Assembly (NCBI RefSeq): GCF_030409905.1
Contig: NZ_JAUFQT010000001.1
Span: 890,001 to 954,000 of the forward strand
DNA from: Echinicola jeungdonensis
GTDB lineage: Bacteria > Bacteroidota > Bacteroidia > Cytophagales > Cyclobacteriaceae
DNA: 64,000 nt
Reading direction: 5' to 3'
Shown: positions 1-8,206 of the stretch, in pieces
Layout of the letters: each line of letters begins with the position of its first letter
How positions within the stretch are numbered: the first letter of the stretch is position 1
Made by a program: the position numbers and the translations under genes
The notes under the pieces: generated by a model
Database searches by the model: none
Seen by the model: the letters and a program-made list of their open reading frames with translations, nothing else
What the model was told of the DNA's origin: nothing

Positions 1-530
1 TCATCAGTGGACCAACTCAATGAACAGTGGTCAACTATTATATTCTTTTGATACCTTCCTTCCAAAGCATCTGCTTCCTGGGCCCCGGTATCCCCCATTC
101 TAAATCGCAGATACCTGATTATCACATTTTCCGTACCTATTACAACCGAATAATTTTTGATGGTAATTCCATCCCCTGGCGCCGTTTGGCCTGCAATGGT
201 TATATCTTTATTTCGGATGGTAATGCCTCTTTCCAATTCTATGTTTCCTGAAACTTCAAAAACAACTATCCTTGGTCCTACTCCTTCCACTGCATTTCTA
301 AAACTTCCTACCCCAGAGTCATTCAGGTTGGTAACCTTTATGACTCGACCTCCTCGACCACCTGTAACTTCCTGACCAAAACCTTCGGCTCCGGGAAATG
401 CATAGGCATCTTCCTCTTTCGCATTTGAGTTGTTATTGCCATCTCCAGGATTTTCTTCTTCAGAATTACATCCAAAACTCAGCATAATTCCTAGGGCCAA
501 GTACAATAATGGGTTTATTAATTTTCTCAT
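1..530 (-). CDS. Pectate lyase-like (PL1-type) lipoprotein, N-terminal part, runs off the left edge
   Basis: I translated this by hand from the ATG at 530; 176 residues are visible and the frame is open to base 1. It starts with a lipoprotein signal ([10 protein letters not shown]..., lipobox LSFGC) and a short low-complexity linker. Then comes the start of a right-handed beta-helix lyase: [51 protein letters not shown] and [11 protein letters not shown]. These blocks are characteristic of secreted bacterial pectate lyases of the PL1/pectate_lyase superfamily, which cleave polygalacturonate by beta-elimination. The calcium site and catalytic Arg would lie beyond the edge, so substrate is not certain. 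A LacI-type palindrome lies about 400 bp upstream. It may be the first gene of another utilisation locus to the left. Confidence 0.85.
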   Translation of the reverse strand, partial: MRKLINPLLYLALGIMLSFGCNSEEENPGDGNNNSNAKEEDAYAFPGAEGFGQEVTGGRGGRVIKVTNLNDSGVGSFRNAVEGVGPRIVVFEVSGNIELERGITIRNKDITIAGQTAPGDGITIKNYSVVIGTENVIIRYLRFRMGDTGAQEADALEGRYQKNIIVDHCSLSWSTD

Positions 531-1926
531 GTTCGTTATTAATTGATTTTATTAAGCCTAAATTATCTTCAGGACTAGCACTTACCCTTTAGAATCTCCC
601 TTTTCCCTCAATCAAATCATTGCATTTTGAAGCTTTATCTACAGATAATCACCTTAAAAAAAGGTGATACTATATTTTTCTTACTAATCCTACAGAAGGA
701 ACCCTAATTAAACTTGAAAAAAATCAAAGGTCATTGACTTTTCAAGAATAAATAGGGGGAATTGAGATATAAAAAAATCCGAGAGCCAAATAATGATGTC
801 TTGTTTATACAAATTTTTTAAAGGGATTTGGCTTTTACCCTTTTTCCTCTCAAATGAGATAGCATATTTCTAAAATTCATATTTATGATTGGGATTTATT
901 ATTGACTATTAATTCCATAAACTGCAAAGGATTGCGCAATCGATTGCATTTTACAAATTAATCCTTGAATGAACAAATCCATTTTTTGCACAACCAGAAT
1001 TTATCTTCTTTTCTGGACGGTAATTAAACTAACTTTGGGTTTCCTGGAGCACTTTGGAGCATCATATACAGTGGTACAACAAAACCATGAAAAAGAGCAA
1101 AGATCGCTGCAGTTTGACCATTGGGCAGTAGATAAGCCCTTCGTTTCTACAGTTCCACCATCTGAAAAAATCCCAGAAACAAATTAACATACTCCGACCA
1201 GGTTTTTTACTTCAAATAATAACCTGATTTCGATTTTAAAAGTAGAATATTAAAATCGCTAAGGTCTTTGAAAACCCTTTAGCGCTAGGGATAGGGAGGG
1301 AAAAAGGGTGCGCAATCTCATTTTTACGGGATTGCCATGGCATCCTCCCCACCACTAATTTAGTATGACGTTTTATTAAATCGAACTGAGGTTAATAGGT
1401 TATGATTATACGCTTTTGTGCCAGTAAGAAAATATACTGGCGAATATCATTTGAATTTGGGCCAATAATCAAATAACTGACTATCCGCTTACTTGCATGT
1501 GGTTAATGAAGTGTGAAATATTAAGTATGACCATTTGGGCGACCTTTGAAGCATCTGGTTTTTGTTCAGTTGAGACGGGCGTTTAAAAAATGAAGTAGCT
1601 CGCGGATCCATTCATTTTTAGCCCGCAGCAATTGGGCAAACGAAACCTTAATCGAAGATGAAACTGGCCCAATTTGAAAGATACTTCACAGGGCTTGCCC
1701 TGAAAATTTTCGGGGTTGGACACTTTGCCCTTGATGAAAAAGTGTTGAATCCTAAAAACTAAGGAAGAACAATAAATTATTACGAAACGTGTAAAGTTCC
1801 GGATACTCAAATAAAATTAGTGCTTATCGCTGTAAACTTGCCTGACGGCAATCTGGTTCGCGGACCTCTTCTGGTTTTGGAAATTACTGGCACGATTGCG
1901 GACCTACATAAAAAATAAAATCGGGT
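531..1926. other. Gene-poor spacer between the lyase gene and phoU
   Basis: I see no convincing gene in these 1.4 kb. Two short open frames (969-1187 plus, 1583-1810 minus) show no signal peptide, domain or usable start context. The only ordered element is the palindrome at 934-948. The stretch around 1560-1900 is slightly richer in GC than the rest and could be a decayed sequence, but I cannot assign it to a family. Confidence 0.5.
934..948. promoter_or_regulatory. LacI-family operator-like palindrome
   Basis: The core GCAATCGATTGC (936-947) is a perfect 12-bp palindrome centred on CG, the usual form of LacI/GalR-family operators. It overlaps a second palindrome, GATTGCGCAATC (930-941). It lies in the region upstream of the pectate lyase gene (start at 530), about 400 bp from its ATG. 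No LacI-type regulator gene is in the window, so the assignment rests on sequence shape only. Confidence 0.4.
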
Positions 1927-2601
1927 TTATTCCTTTTTCTTCTTTTTGACTTTATGCTTGACAACTTTAGCCTCCCTGTAAAATATTATTTCTTCCGAAA
2001 TATTGGATACCTGGTCTCCTACCCGTTCGAGCCTTTTAATGATGGAAAGCAAGATCAAGCCCTGCTTTATTTTTTCAGGAGCATCTTTAACATAGGTTAA
2101 AACCGTTTTATCCGATTTTCGATAAATTTTATTCAATACCTTATCGCGCTTAATTAGTTCTTTGGCGAGGGTGGTATCATTTTCTATAAAGGCCTTTTGA
2201 CAATCTTCAAACATATTAATCGCTTCCTCATACATGAATTGGACCTGCGTCTTTTCTAAAAGCAATGGGTCTAAAGGCACTTCATGCTTTTTTACTAAAT
2301 AAGCAATTCCTTTGGCTGTATCTCCTATCCGCTCCAGATTAGCATTAATTTTCAGGATAGCAAGAACCGTCCGCAAGTCAACTGCTACGGGGGTAAACAG
2401 CGCAAAAAAGTTTTCACACATCCTATCGATTTTAATATCGTAGTTATTGACTTTCCTCTCCAGTTTAATTACTTCCTTTGCAGTTTCTTTATTAGAGTTC
2501 ATCATGGCTTCCTGCCCCTTATGCAATTGCTCCCCTACCAGGTCCCACATTTCCATGAGTTTCTCTTTCAGTTGCTTTATTTCAATATCTATGTGTGACA
2601 T
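1927..2601 (-). CDS. phoU: Phosphate signalling protein PhoU
   Basis: 224 residues, the usual PhoU length. Two three-helix PhoU repeats are visible, with the characteristic blocks LFTPVAVDLRTVLAILKINANLERIGD in the first half (where E and D form the metal-binding E/DxxxD motif) and LLSIIKRLERVGDQVSNISEEIIF in the second. PhoU is a cytoplasmic peripheral protein that couples the PstSCAB transporter to phosphate sensing and restrains uptake under phosphate excess. It is the last gene of the pst operon, about 140 bp downstream of pstB. The C-terminus is very lysine-rich (KVVKHKVKKKKKE), a mild oddity. Start at the ATG at 2601 matches the family N-terminus. Confidence 0.95.
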   Translation of the reverse strand: MSHIDIEIKQLKEKLMEMWDLVGEQLHKGQEAMMNSNKETAKEVIKLERKVNNYDIKIDRMCENFFALFTPVAVDLRTVLAILKINANLERIGDTAKGIAYLVKKHEVPLDPLLLEKTQVQFMYEEAINMFEDCQKAFIENDTTLAKELIKRDKVLNKIYRKSDKTVLTYVKDAPEKIKQGLILLSIIKRLERVGDQVSNISEEIIFYREAKVVKHKVKKKKKE

Positions 2602-2742
2602 ACTAAATATGCTTAAAACAGTGGCTTAAATAAAATATTAAAATTTTTGATAATGTCAAGAAGGTATTAGTACCAGTACCTACCTGAACACCAACCATCA
2701 GGCTTTCTTATTGACAATAGCCCAGGCTTAAAAACTATACAA

Positions 2743-3504
2743 TTAACCAAAACGACCGGTAATGTAGTTTTGCGTTCTTTTATCATGGGGGCTGGTGAAT
2801 AAGGTTTTGGTTTTAGAGTATTCAACCAACTCTCCTGAAAGAAAAAAAGCGGTATAATCACTCACCCTGCCCGCCTGTTGCATATTGTGGGTAACGATAA
2901 CAATCGTATACTGCTCTTTAAGTTCATAAATCAGTTCTTCGATCTTGGCAGAAGAAATCGGATCCAGCGCTGAGGCTGGCTCATCCATAAGGAGTACGGT
3001 GGGCTCAATGGCTAAAGCCCGGGCAATGCAAAGCCTCTGCTGTTGCCCGCCGGATAAAGCCAGCGCTGATTTATGGAGCTTGTCTTTTACTTCATCCCAA
3101 AGAGCGGCCTGCTTCAGGGAACTCTCCACTGCTTCTTCAAGCACCTTCTTTTTATTGATTCCCTGGATTCTAAGCCCGTAAACAACATTTTCAAAGATAG
3201 ACTTGGGAAAAGGATTCGGTTTTTGAAAAACCATACCTACCTTTTTCCTGAGCTCATCCACCTGCACTTTTTTGCGATAGATGTCCTTATTGTCCAGCAA
3301 AATCTTTCCTTCCAGCCTAAAGCCTTCAATGTAATCATTCATTCGGTTAAAGAGGCGGAGGAAGGTTGATTTACCACATCCAGAAGGACCAATAAAAGCC
3401 GTTACTCCTTTTTCTTCCACTGCCAGGTTTATCCCTTTAATAGCATGGAAATCACCATAATAAGCATTCACTTCTTTGGCCTCAAATTTATATTGTTTAC
3501 TCAT
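2743..3504 (-). CDS. pstB: Phosphate ABC transporter ATP-binding protein PstB
   Basis: 253 residues from the ATG at 3504. An open frame extends 20 codons upstream, but that extension overlaps pstA and is not family-like, whereas [17 protein letters not shown] is a normal PstB start. Walker [10 protein letters not shown] (residues 39-47), ABC signature LSGGQ (150-154) and Walker B LLMDEP (171-176) are intact, followed by the D-loop SALD and switch His in THNMQQ. It energises inward phosphate transport with PstA and PstC at the inner membrane. The ATG lies 7 nt after the pstA stop, so the two are probably translationally coupled. Confidence 0.97.
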   Translation of the reverse strand: MSKQYKFEAKEVNAYYGDFHAIKGINLAVEEKGVTAFIGPSGCGKSTFLRLFNRMNDYIEGFRLEGKILLDNKDIYRKKVQVDELRKKVGMVFQKPNPFPKSIFENVVYGLRIQGINKKKVLEEAVESSLKQAALWDEVKDKLHKSALALSGGQQQRLCIARALAIEPTVLLMDEPASALDPISSAKIEELIYELKEQYTIVIVTHNMQQAGRVSDYTAFFLSGELVEYSKTKTLFTSPHDKRTQNYITGRFG

Positions 3505-3511
3505 AAAGAAC

Positions 3512-4369
3512 TTACCACTTAACTTTTTTCTGCTGACGGTAACGAAGATATACGGCGACACCATTCAGCATAAATGTAATCAATAATAAAACGATAATTG
3601 CTGCAGCAACATTAATTAAGAATTCTTCCTGAGGCCGGGTGACCCAGTTAAATATTTGGATAGGGAGTACAGTAAATTCGTCCATCGGGGTTTCTGGCAC
3701 AAAGGGAACATAGGCTAATGCTCCGATAACAATAAGGGGAGCTGCCTCTCCCACTGCTCTTGAAAGAGATAAGATGATACCTGTCATTATTCCCCCGGAA
3801 GCGGCAGGCAATACTTGCATCCAAATGGTTTGCCATTTGGATGCACCAAGTGCAGAGGAAGCATCCCGCAAGCTTTGTGGGATTGCTTTTAATGCTTCCC
3901 TGGTCGTAACAATAATAATGGGAAGAACCAGCAGGGAAAGCGTAAGTGCTCCGGAAAGCAGGCTCCCACCCAAATGCATCTGGCGGACAAATATCTCAAG
4001 TCCTAATAACCCGTAAATAATAGAGGGTACCCCAGCCAGGTTGCTGATGTTTATTTCCAGGAAGTTGGCCATTTTACTCTTTTTCCCATATTCTTCCAGA
4101 TAAACGCCTGCCGACACACCTAATGGAATGGCAATAATTGCGGTAAGGACTAATATCCAAAGTGTTCCCGCCCAGGCAGTAAGAATTCCTGCCCGGCTTG
4201 CTTTCCTGGAAGGCAGACTGGTAAGGAAATCCCAATCGATACGACCAAGCCCCTCCAGCAGTATATCAATGAGAAAGATAGCCAAAACAACCAATCCTAA
4301 AAAGGTACAGAATAGGCCAAAAACCTGGAAGATTTTATCCTTTAAGCGATTTAATTCAGAATTAGTCAT
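3512..4369 (-). CDS. pstA: Phosphate ABC transporter permease PstA
   Basis: 285 residues with six predicted membrane helices and the binding-protein-dependent permease domain. The coupling-helix region that contacts PstB reads [25 protein letters not shown], matching the EAA-type loop of PstA. It forms the inner-membrane channel with PstC. The ATG at 4369 overlaps the 3' end of pstC by 8 nt, typical of tight operon coupling. Nothing is missing relative to family members. Confidence 0.96.
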   Translation of the reverse strand: MTNSELNRLKDKIFQVFGLFCTFLGLVVLAIFLIDILLEGLGRIDWDFLTSLPSRKASRAGILTAWAGTLWILVLTAIIAIPLGVSAGVYLEEYGKKSKMANFLEINISNLAGVPSIIYGLLGLEIFVRQMHLGGSLLSGALTLSLLVLPIIIVTTREALKAIPQSLRDASSALGASKWQTIWMQVLPAASGGIMTGIILSLSRAVGEAAPLIVIGALAYVPFVPETPMDEFTVLPIQIFNWVTRPQEEFLINVAAAIIVLLLITFMLNGVAVYLRYRQQKKVKW

Positions 4370-5237
4370 ACTTTTCCTGATATTTTCTTCTGATCCAGAA
4401 GCTGATGTTATTCAGCAAAAAGGTGAAAACAAACAAAGTAATACCTGCTGCAAAGATGGTTTTATATTCCAGTGAACCATGCGGAACATCACCCAAACTT
4501 ACCTGTACTATGTAGGTAGTGATGGTTTCAATAGGAACTAAGGGGTTTAGGGTAAGACGGGGCTGCTGACCAGCGGCAATGGCCACAATCATGGTTTCAC
4601 CCACGGCCCTGGATATCGCCAAGATAACGGAAACCACAATTCCCGAAGAAGCAGCAGGCACCATCACTTTAAAAGCGGTCTGAAAAGGGGTCGACCCCAT
4701 GCCATAAGCCGCATCACGCAATGAACGTGGAACAGCACTGATGGCATCTTCACTTAGTGAAGATATCATCGGAATAATCATTATCCCCATCACAATACCA
4801 GCAGACAGGGCATTGAAACCAGCCAGGGCAGGAATGAAATTCTGCAGAAATGGTGTTACTACCGTTAGTGCAAAAAATCCGTAAACCACGGTAGGAATCG
4901 TGGCAAGCAGTTCCAGCACAGGCTTTACAATTTGCCTCATTCGCCCCGGCGCATATTCATTCAAATAAATAGCCGCCGTAAGCCCCAGTGGCAAAGCCAC
5001 CGCTATGGCAATAAGAGTGGTTAAGAAAGTGCCCGCAACCAATGGCATTATCCCAAACTTCTTGTCCGCAAAAAGAGGGGTCCACTCGGTTTCGGTAAGG
5101 AAACGAAAAATGGAAACCTCCTGAAAGAAGCCGAAGGATTCGGATACCAGCACCCAGATGATGCCTACCGTTATCAGCACCGTAAGGATTGCCGCCAAGG
5201 CGAGCATGCTTTCAATAACTTTTTCCTTTATCCTCAA
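4362..5237 (-). CDS. pstC: Phosphate ABC transporter permease PstC
   Basis: 291 residues with about six membrane helices. The coupling loop [28 protein letters not shown] is the PstC form of the EAA motif. The frame opens with TTG at 5237 ([16 protein letters not shown]...); no ATG exists upstream before the in-frame stop near 5270. The next ATG (5207) would remove the cytoplasmic residues before helix 1, so the TTG start is preferred. It pairs with PstA as the phosphate channel. It begins 38 nt after the pstS stop and overlaps pstA. Confidence 0.95.
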   Translation of the reverse strand: MRIKEKVIESMLALAAILTVLITVGIIWVLVSESFGFFQEVSIFRFLTETEWTPLFADKKFGIMPLVAGTFLTTLIAIAVALPLGLTAAIYLNEYAPGRMRQIVKPVLELLATIPTVVYGFFALTVVTPFLQNFIPALAGFNALSAGIVMGIMIIPMISSLSEDAISAVPRSLRDAAYGMGSTPFQTAFKVMVPAASSGIVVSVILAISRAVGETMIVAIAAGQQPRLTLNPLVPIETITTYIVQVSLGDVPHGSLEYKTIFAAGITLFVFTFLLNNISFWIRRKYQEKYD

Positions 5238-5275
5238 GATGTTCTGTTTAGCAAGTAAAAAGAAATTTCAGCTGC

Positions 5276-6268
5276 TTACTGCTGACTGTTTTCCTGAACG
5301 AACTGCTCAAATTTCTTTTTCTGTTCCTGGTAATTTTCTTCCGGAAGCTGGATGTACCCTACTTCTTCACTTAAAGTGGCGGCATTATCGAGATAGAAAT
5401 TGACAAATTCTACTACTTCCGGCCGCTTTGTTGCATTGGAATTTACATAGATGAACAAAGGACGGGAAAGCGGAGCATAGGTTCCCTCCTTTACTGTTTC
5501 TCGCGAAGGCAGGATGGCACCCTGTCCATTGCTCTCATTCTGGTCATCTACAGCCACTGCTTTTAGCTTATCCTGATTTTCCTCATAATAAGCATAGCCA
5601 AAGAAACCAAGTGCATAAGGGTCAGTGGAGACTCCCTGCACCAGTACATTATCATCTTCGCTGGCGGTATAGTCTCCCCTGCTTGAATGGCTTTCTCCTA
5701 CTATCGCTTCTGTAAAGTAGTCGTAGGTACCCGACTCCACCCCCGGACCATACAGGTGAATTTCTTCATTTGGCCATTCCGGCCGAACCTGGTTCCAATG
5801 GGTTATGGTACCCTGAGCTGCAGGTTCCCATATTTTCTTGAGTTCGGCAAGGGTAATTTCTTCCACCCAGTCATTCTCCGAATGTACCACTACTGTCAGG
5901 CCATCATAGGCTACAGGTAGTTCAACAAAGCTGATGTTATTTTCTTTTGCAACTGCACTTTCGGCCTCGTTGATGGCCCGGGAAGCATCCACTATATCAA
6001 TCTCCCCTCTGGAGAACTTCTTCATTCCTCCCCCTGTGCCAGATACTCCAACCGTTACTCTAACGTCTGGCGCCTCTCTGCGGAATTCTTCCGCAACAGC
6101 CTCAGTTACCGGATACACTGTTGAAGAGCCGTCAACTTGAACACTACCGGAAAGCTCTCCATTTGCTCCTGACTTACTATTTTGGCTACCACAGCTACCT
6201 AACGTCAATGCGCTTCCAAAGATGAAAGCAGCATAAAGGGTCGAAATTTTTAATCGGTTTGAATACAT
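5276..6268 (-). CDS. pstS: Phosphate-binding lipoprotein PstS
   Basis: 330 residues from the ATG at 6268. A TTG-initiated extension to 6304 is open but would bury the lipoprotein signal. From 6268 the protein begins MYSNRLKIST... with lipobox LTLGSC, so it is probably lipid-anchored at the outer face of the inner membrane. Phosphate-binding blocks of the PstS/PBP-like fold are clear: VDGSSTVYPVTEAV, GVSGTGGGMKKF, DIVDASRAI and YGPGVESGTYDYFTEAI. It delivers orthophosphate to PstCAB. It is the first gene of the operon, so the operon promoter should lie between 6269 and about 6500; no pho-box could be recognised there. Confidence 0.95.
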   Translation of the reverse strand: MYSNRLKISTLYAAFIFGSALTLGSCGSQNSKSGANGELSGSVQVDGSSTVYPVTEAVAEEFRREAPDVRVTVGVSGTGGGMKKFSRGEIDIVDASRAINEAESAVAKENNISFVELPVAYDGLTVVVHSENDWVEEITLAELKKIWEPAAQGTITHWNQVRPEWPNEEIHLYGPGVESGTYDYFTEAIVGESHSSRGDYTASEDDNVLVQGVSTDPYALGFFGYAYYEENQDKLKAVAVDDQNESNGQGAILPSRETVKEGTYAPLSRPLFIYVNSNATKRPEVVEFVNFYLDNAATLSEEVGYIQLPEENYQEQKKKFEQFVQENSQQ

Positions 6269-7125
6269 AGTATCGAAAGTAATATTTTTGAAGAAACCAT
6301 TCAACTACCAGCCTGAAATCTTCTATTCCATTCGGCTGGCAGTATGCATATAAAACGTGTTCATTTAAAAGATTCAGTTCATCCTTCTCTTTTCTGCTGC
6401 AGTAATTCCCGGTAGGTGCTTGTCCTTGCCTACTGATTTAACAATAGAAAAGGTATTTTAACCAGGTTCAAACCCTCTCAGATGACCTTAATCAACTGAA
6501 ACGAAAGTAGCATAATAGATACTCAATATCTGCCCTCCTTAAGAAGGGCCCAGGGAAATCGCCTTTAGATATGAGGTTTCTTACTCAAAGGGCACCTGCA
6601 TTCTGAGAGCGTTTTGTCATCCCGACAAGGGAGGGGTCCTGACAGGATCAATATCGATATTGAAAACTAAAACCATCTTAGCGATACGAATTCGAAAAGA
6701 TGCTTCCTATCGTCAGCATGACAAAAGTACCTTATATATTGCTTTCAAGTTAAAAGCGATTCCCCCAAAGAAGAGCCTGCTAACCATCTTCTGGGAGTGT
6801 TTAATATTACAGCATCATTAACAGGAAAGTGTTCCTCTTAACACGGATACAAATTGAATGAAAAACAGCTTTTTATTTAAGAATACAATGTTATATAATT
6901 GTTAATTTTCTACAAGGATTCTTCTTTTACTTTAATAAAATTAAAAGATCCCCATCCAAAGGAAGGGAATTTGTGAGAACACCTGTTAGGGGATGAGACC
7001 TTGCCAAACCTCCTTCATTACTGATCTCAACTCACAGCCCCTAGGAAAAATGATCTCCCTTATGCCAAGGGAAGGCGTAATGCAAAACAATCTACTGGAA
7101 AAGCGTACAAGACCTGCCTTTTCTC
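6269..7125. other. Spacer upstream of pstS
   Basis: No gene is supported here. It contains the near-perfect palindrome GCCCTCCTTAAGAAGGGC (6532-6549), which may be a terminator-like hairpin or operator in the pstS leader region. It also holds the inverted-repeat element listed separately (6612-6726). The remainder is AT-rich. Confidence 0.45.
6612..6726. repeat. Intergenic inverted-repeat element (MITE/REP-like)
   Basis: The left end TTTTGTCATCCCGACAAGG (6612-6630) is matched in inverted orientation by the right end, which reads CGTCAGCATGACAAAA (6711-6726). The two ends therefore form an imperfect stem of roughly 25 bp around an 80-bp interior. The TGTCATyCyGACrA...GTCAkCATGACA form resembles short non-coding elements scattered between genes in Bacteroidota genomes (from memory). 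There is no open frame inside. Confidence 0.5.
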
Positions 7126-7389
7126 TCAAGATGGCCAATAAGCCTGTTGGGGGAATAAAAACTTGTTAAGGTTGGTTTTTGTTGGCTTGGCTAAAGCCAT
7201 TAAAAAAAGTGCCAAAATAATCCCCTGGGACTGTGAATAATCCGAGGTGGAAATTGAGGAAACGGGACTACCCAAAGAATCATTGGAGTTTCCCCAATGG
7301 TGGCATTTACCATCACCGGAATAATTGGCAAAAAGGAAAAAGAACAGGATAAAGCCAATCCCATTTATTATATAATCTCTTTTATGCAT
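7126..7389 (-). CDS. Possible small membrane protein (hypothetical)
   Basis: 87 codons from an ATG at 7389. The N-terminus is a good membrane segment (IINGIGFILFFFLFANYS, about residues 7-24). A second hydrophobic stretch follows (GIILALFLMALA, about residues 56-67), with a short polar loop between them. A strongly AT-rich block lies directly upstream, as expected of a promoter. No family is recognised, and the C-terminal tail looks compositionally random. It may be a real two-helix protein or only an AT-driven open frame. Confidence 0.3.
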   Translation of the reverse strand: MHKRDYIINGIGFILFFFLFANYSGDGKCHHWGNSNDSLGSPVSSISTSDYSQSQGIILALFLMALAKPTKTNLNKFLFPQQAYWPS

Positions 7390-7733
7390 AAGAATCTTAT
7401 AATTATATATTTTATCAAATTAAAAATATTTTAAAATTATTTATACAAATTAATACAATTTTATTTTCTAAAATACTAACTAAAAGCATGTCGATTTTTT
7501 TTTCACTTTAGCCCTACTTTGCCCGCTTTTCATTTACTTTTTTTATCCTCTCCATTTTAAAGTTCCTCCCAACAACCAATTTCTGGAAAACCTCAGAATA
7601 TGGTTTTAAAACATAGGATATATGTAACTTCCTCCCTATCTTGTACAACCCTTAATAGCCTAAAAACCATCACCTTTGTCCTATCAGCTTTTAAAAGCTG
7701 GCAAAACAGAAGTGCCCCACAAAAAAAGGTGAA

Positions 7734-8041
7734 ATGAAAAAATAACTCTTACTAATGAGCTCTTTACCTTTCCGGTATCCGATTGTCAGGCACAGGAAAA
7801 AAATCCTTTCGAAAGATCAGTTTGCAAGGCTTACTCACCTGAGGGAAAAGGGTTTACACAGGAAGCCAAAACAGGTATGCCAGTAGTTGTATTATTATCT
7901 ATTCCTGTACTGGACTACGTTGGAATTCAATCAGAGCTACACATTTCTCAAAAAGGATTTAAAGCAACAAGAAGTTTAGAAGGAAATGTTTACAATTTGG
8001 TTTCCCCTGGGGCAGTTTATTTAATTTCATCACCCCTATGA
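7734..8041 (+). pseudogene. Decayed outer-membrane beta-barrel (PorT/OmpW-like) gene fragment
   Basis: An ATG at 7734 reads only ATG AAA AAA TAA. If one base is added in the A-run, it continues as MKKITLTNELFTFPVSDCQAQ and joins a frame open to the TGA at 8041. That frame encodes NPFERSVCKAYSPEGKG..., EAKTGMPVVVLLSIPVLDYVGIQ and SELHISQKGFKATRSLEGN. The block KTGxxVxVLLxIPVxDxxxIQxELxxSQKGFK is typical of the N-terminal strands of the ~200-residue beta-barrel family PF13568 (outer membrane protein beta-barrel/PorT). Only about 100 residues remain, then the frame ends out of register. The gene is therefore broken at both ends: a start-proximal frameshift and loss of the C-terminal half of the barrel. 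Confidence 0.55.
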
Positions 8042-8206
8042 GCTGAACTTCAGGAATCTTACATTTTTCCTGCAAAACGCTCTTTAGCCAAACTTAATCT
8101 TAACAAATCAAGCAGCACAAAGCTCGGAATGGACCGGTAGTAACCGGTAGATTTGTTTCCAGAAAGCAGTCCTTACATCAATATCTTTAGATTTTAAATC
8201 AGAATT

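Noticed and set aside
969..1187. Plus-strand open frame of 72 codons near the LacI-like palindrome
   Set aside because: No domain, signal peptide or codon-use support; the middle is low in hydrophobic periodicity and the frame looks random.
1583..1810. Minus-strand open frame of 75 codons downstream of phoU
   Set aside because: Composition resembles non-coding sequence and no homologous motif is recognisable; kept only as part of the spacer note.
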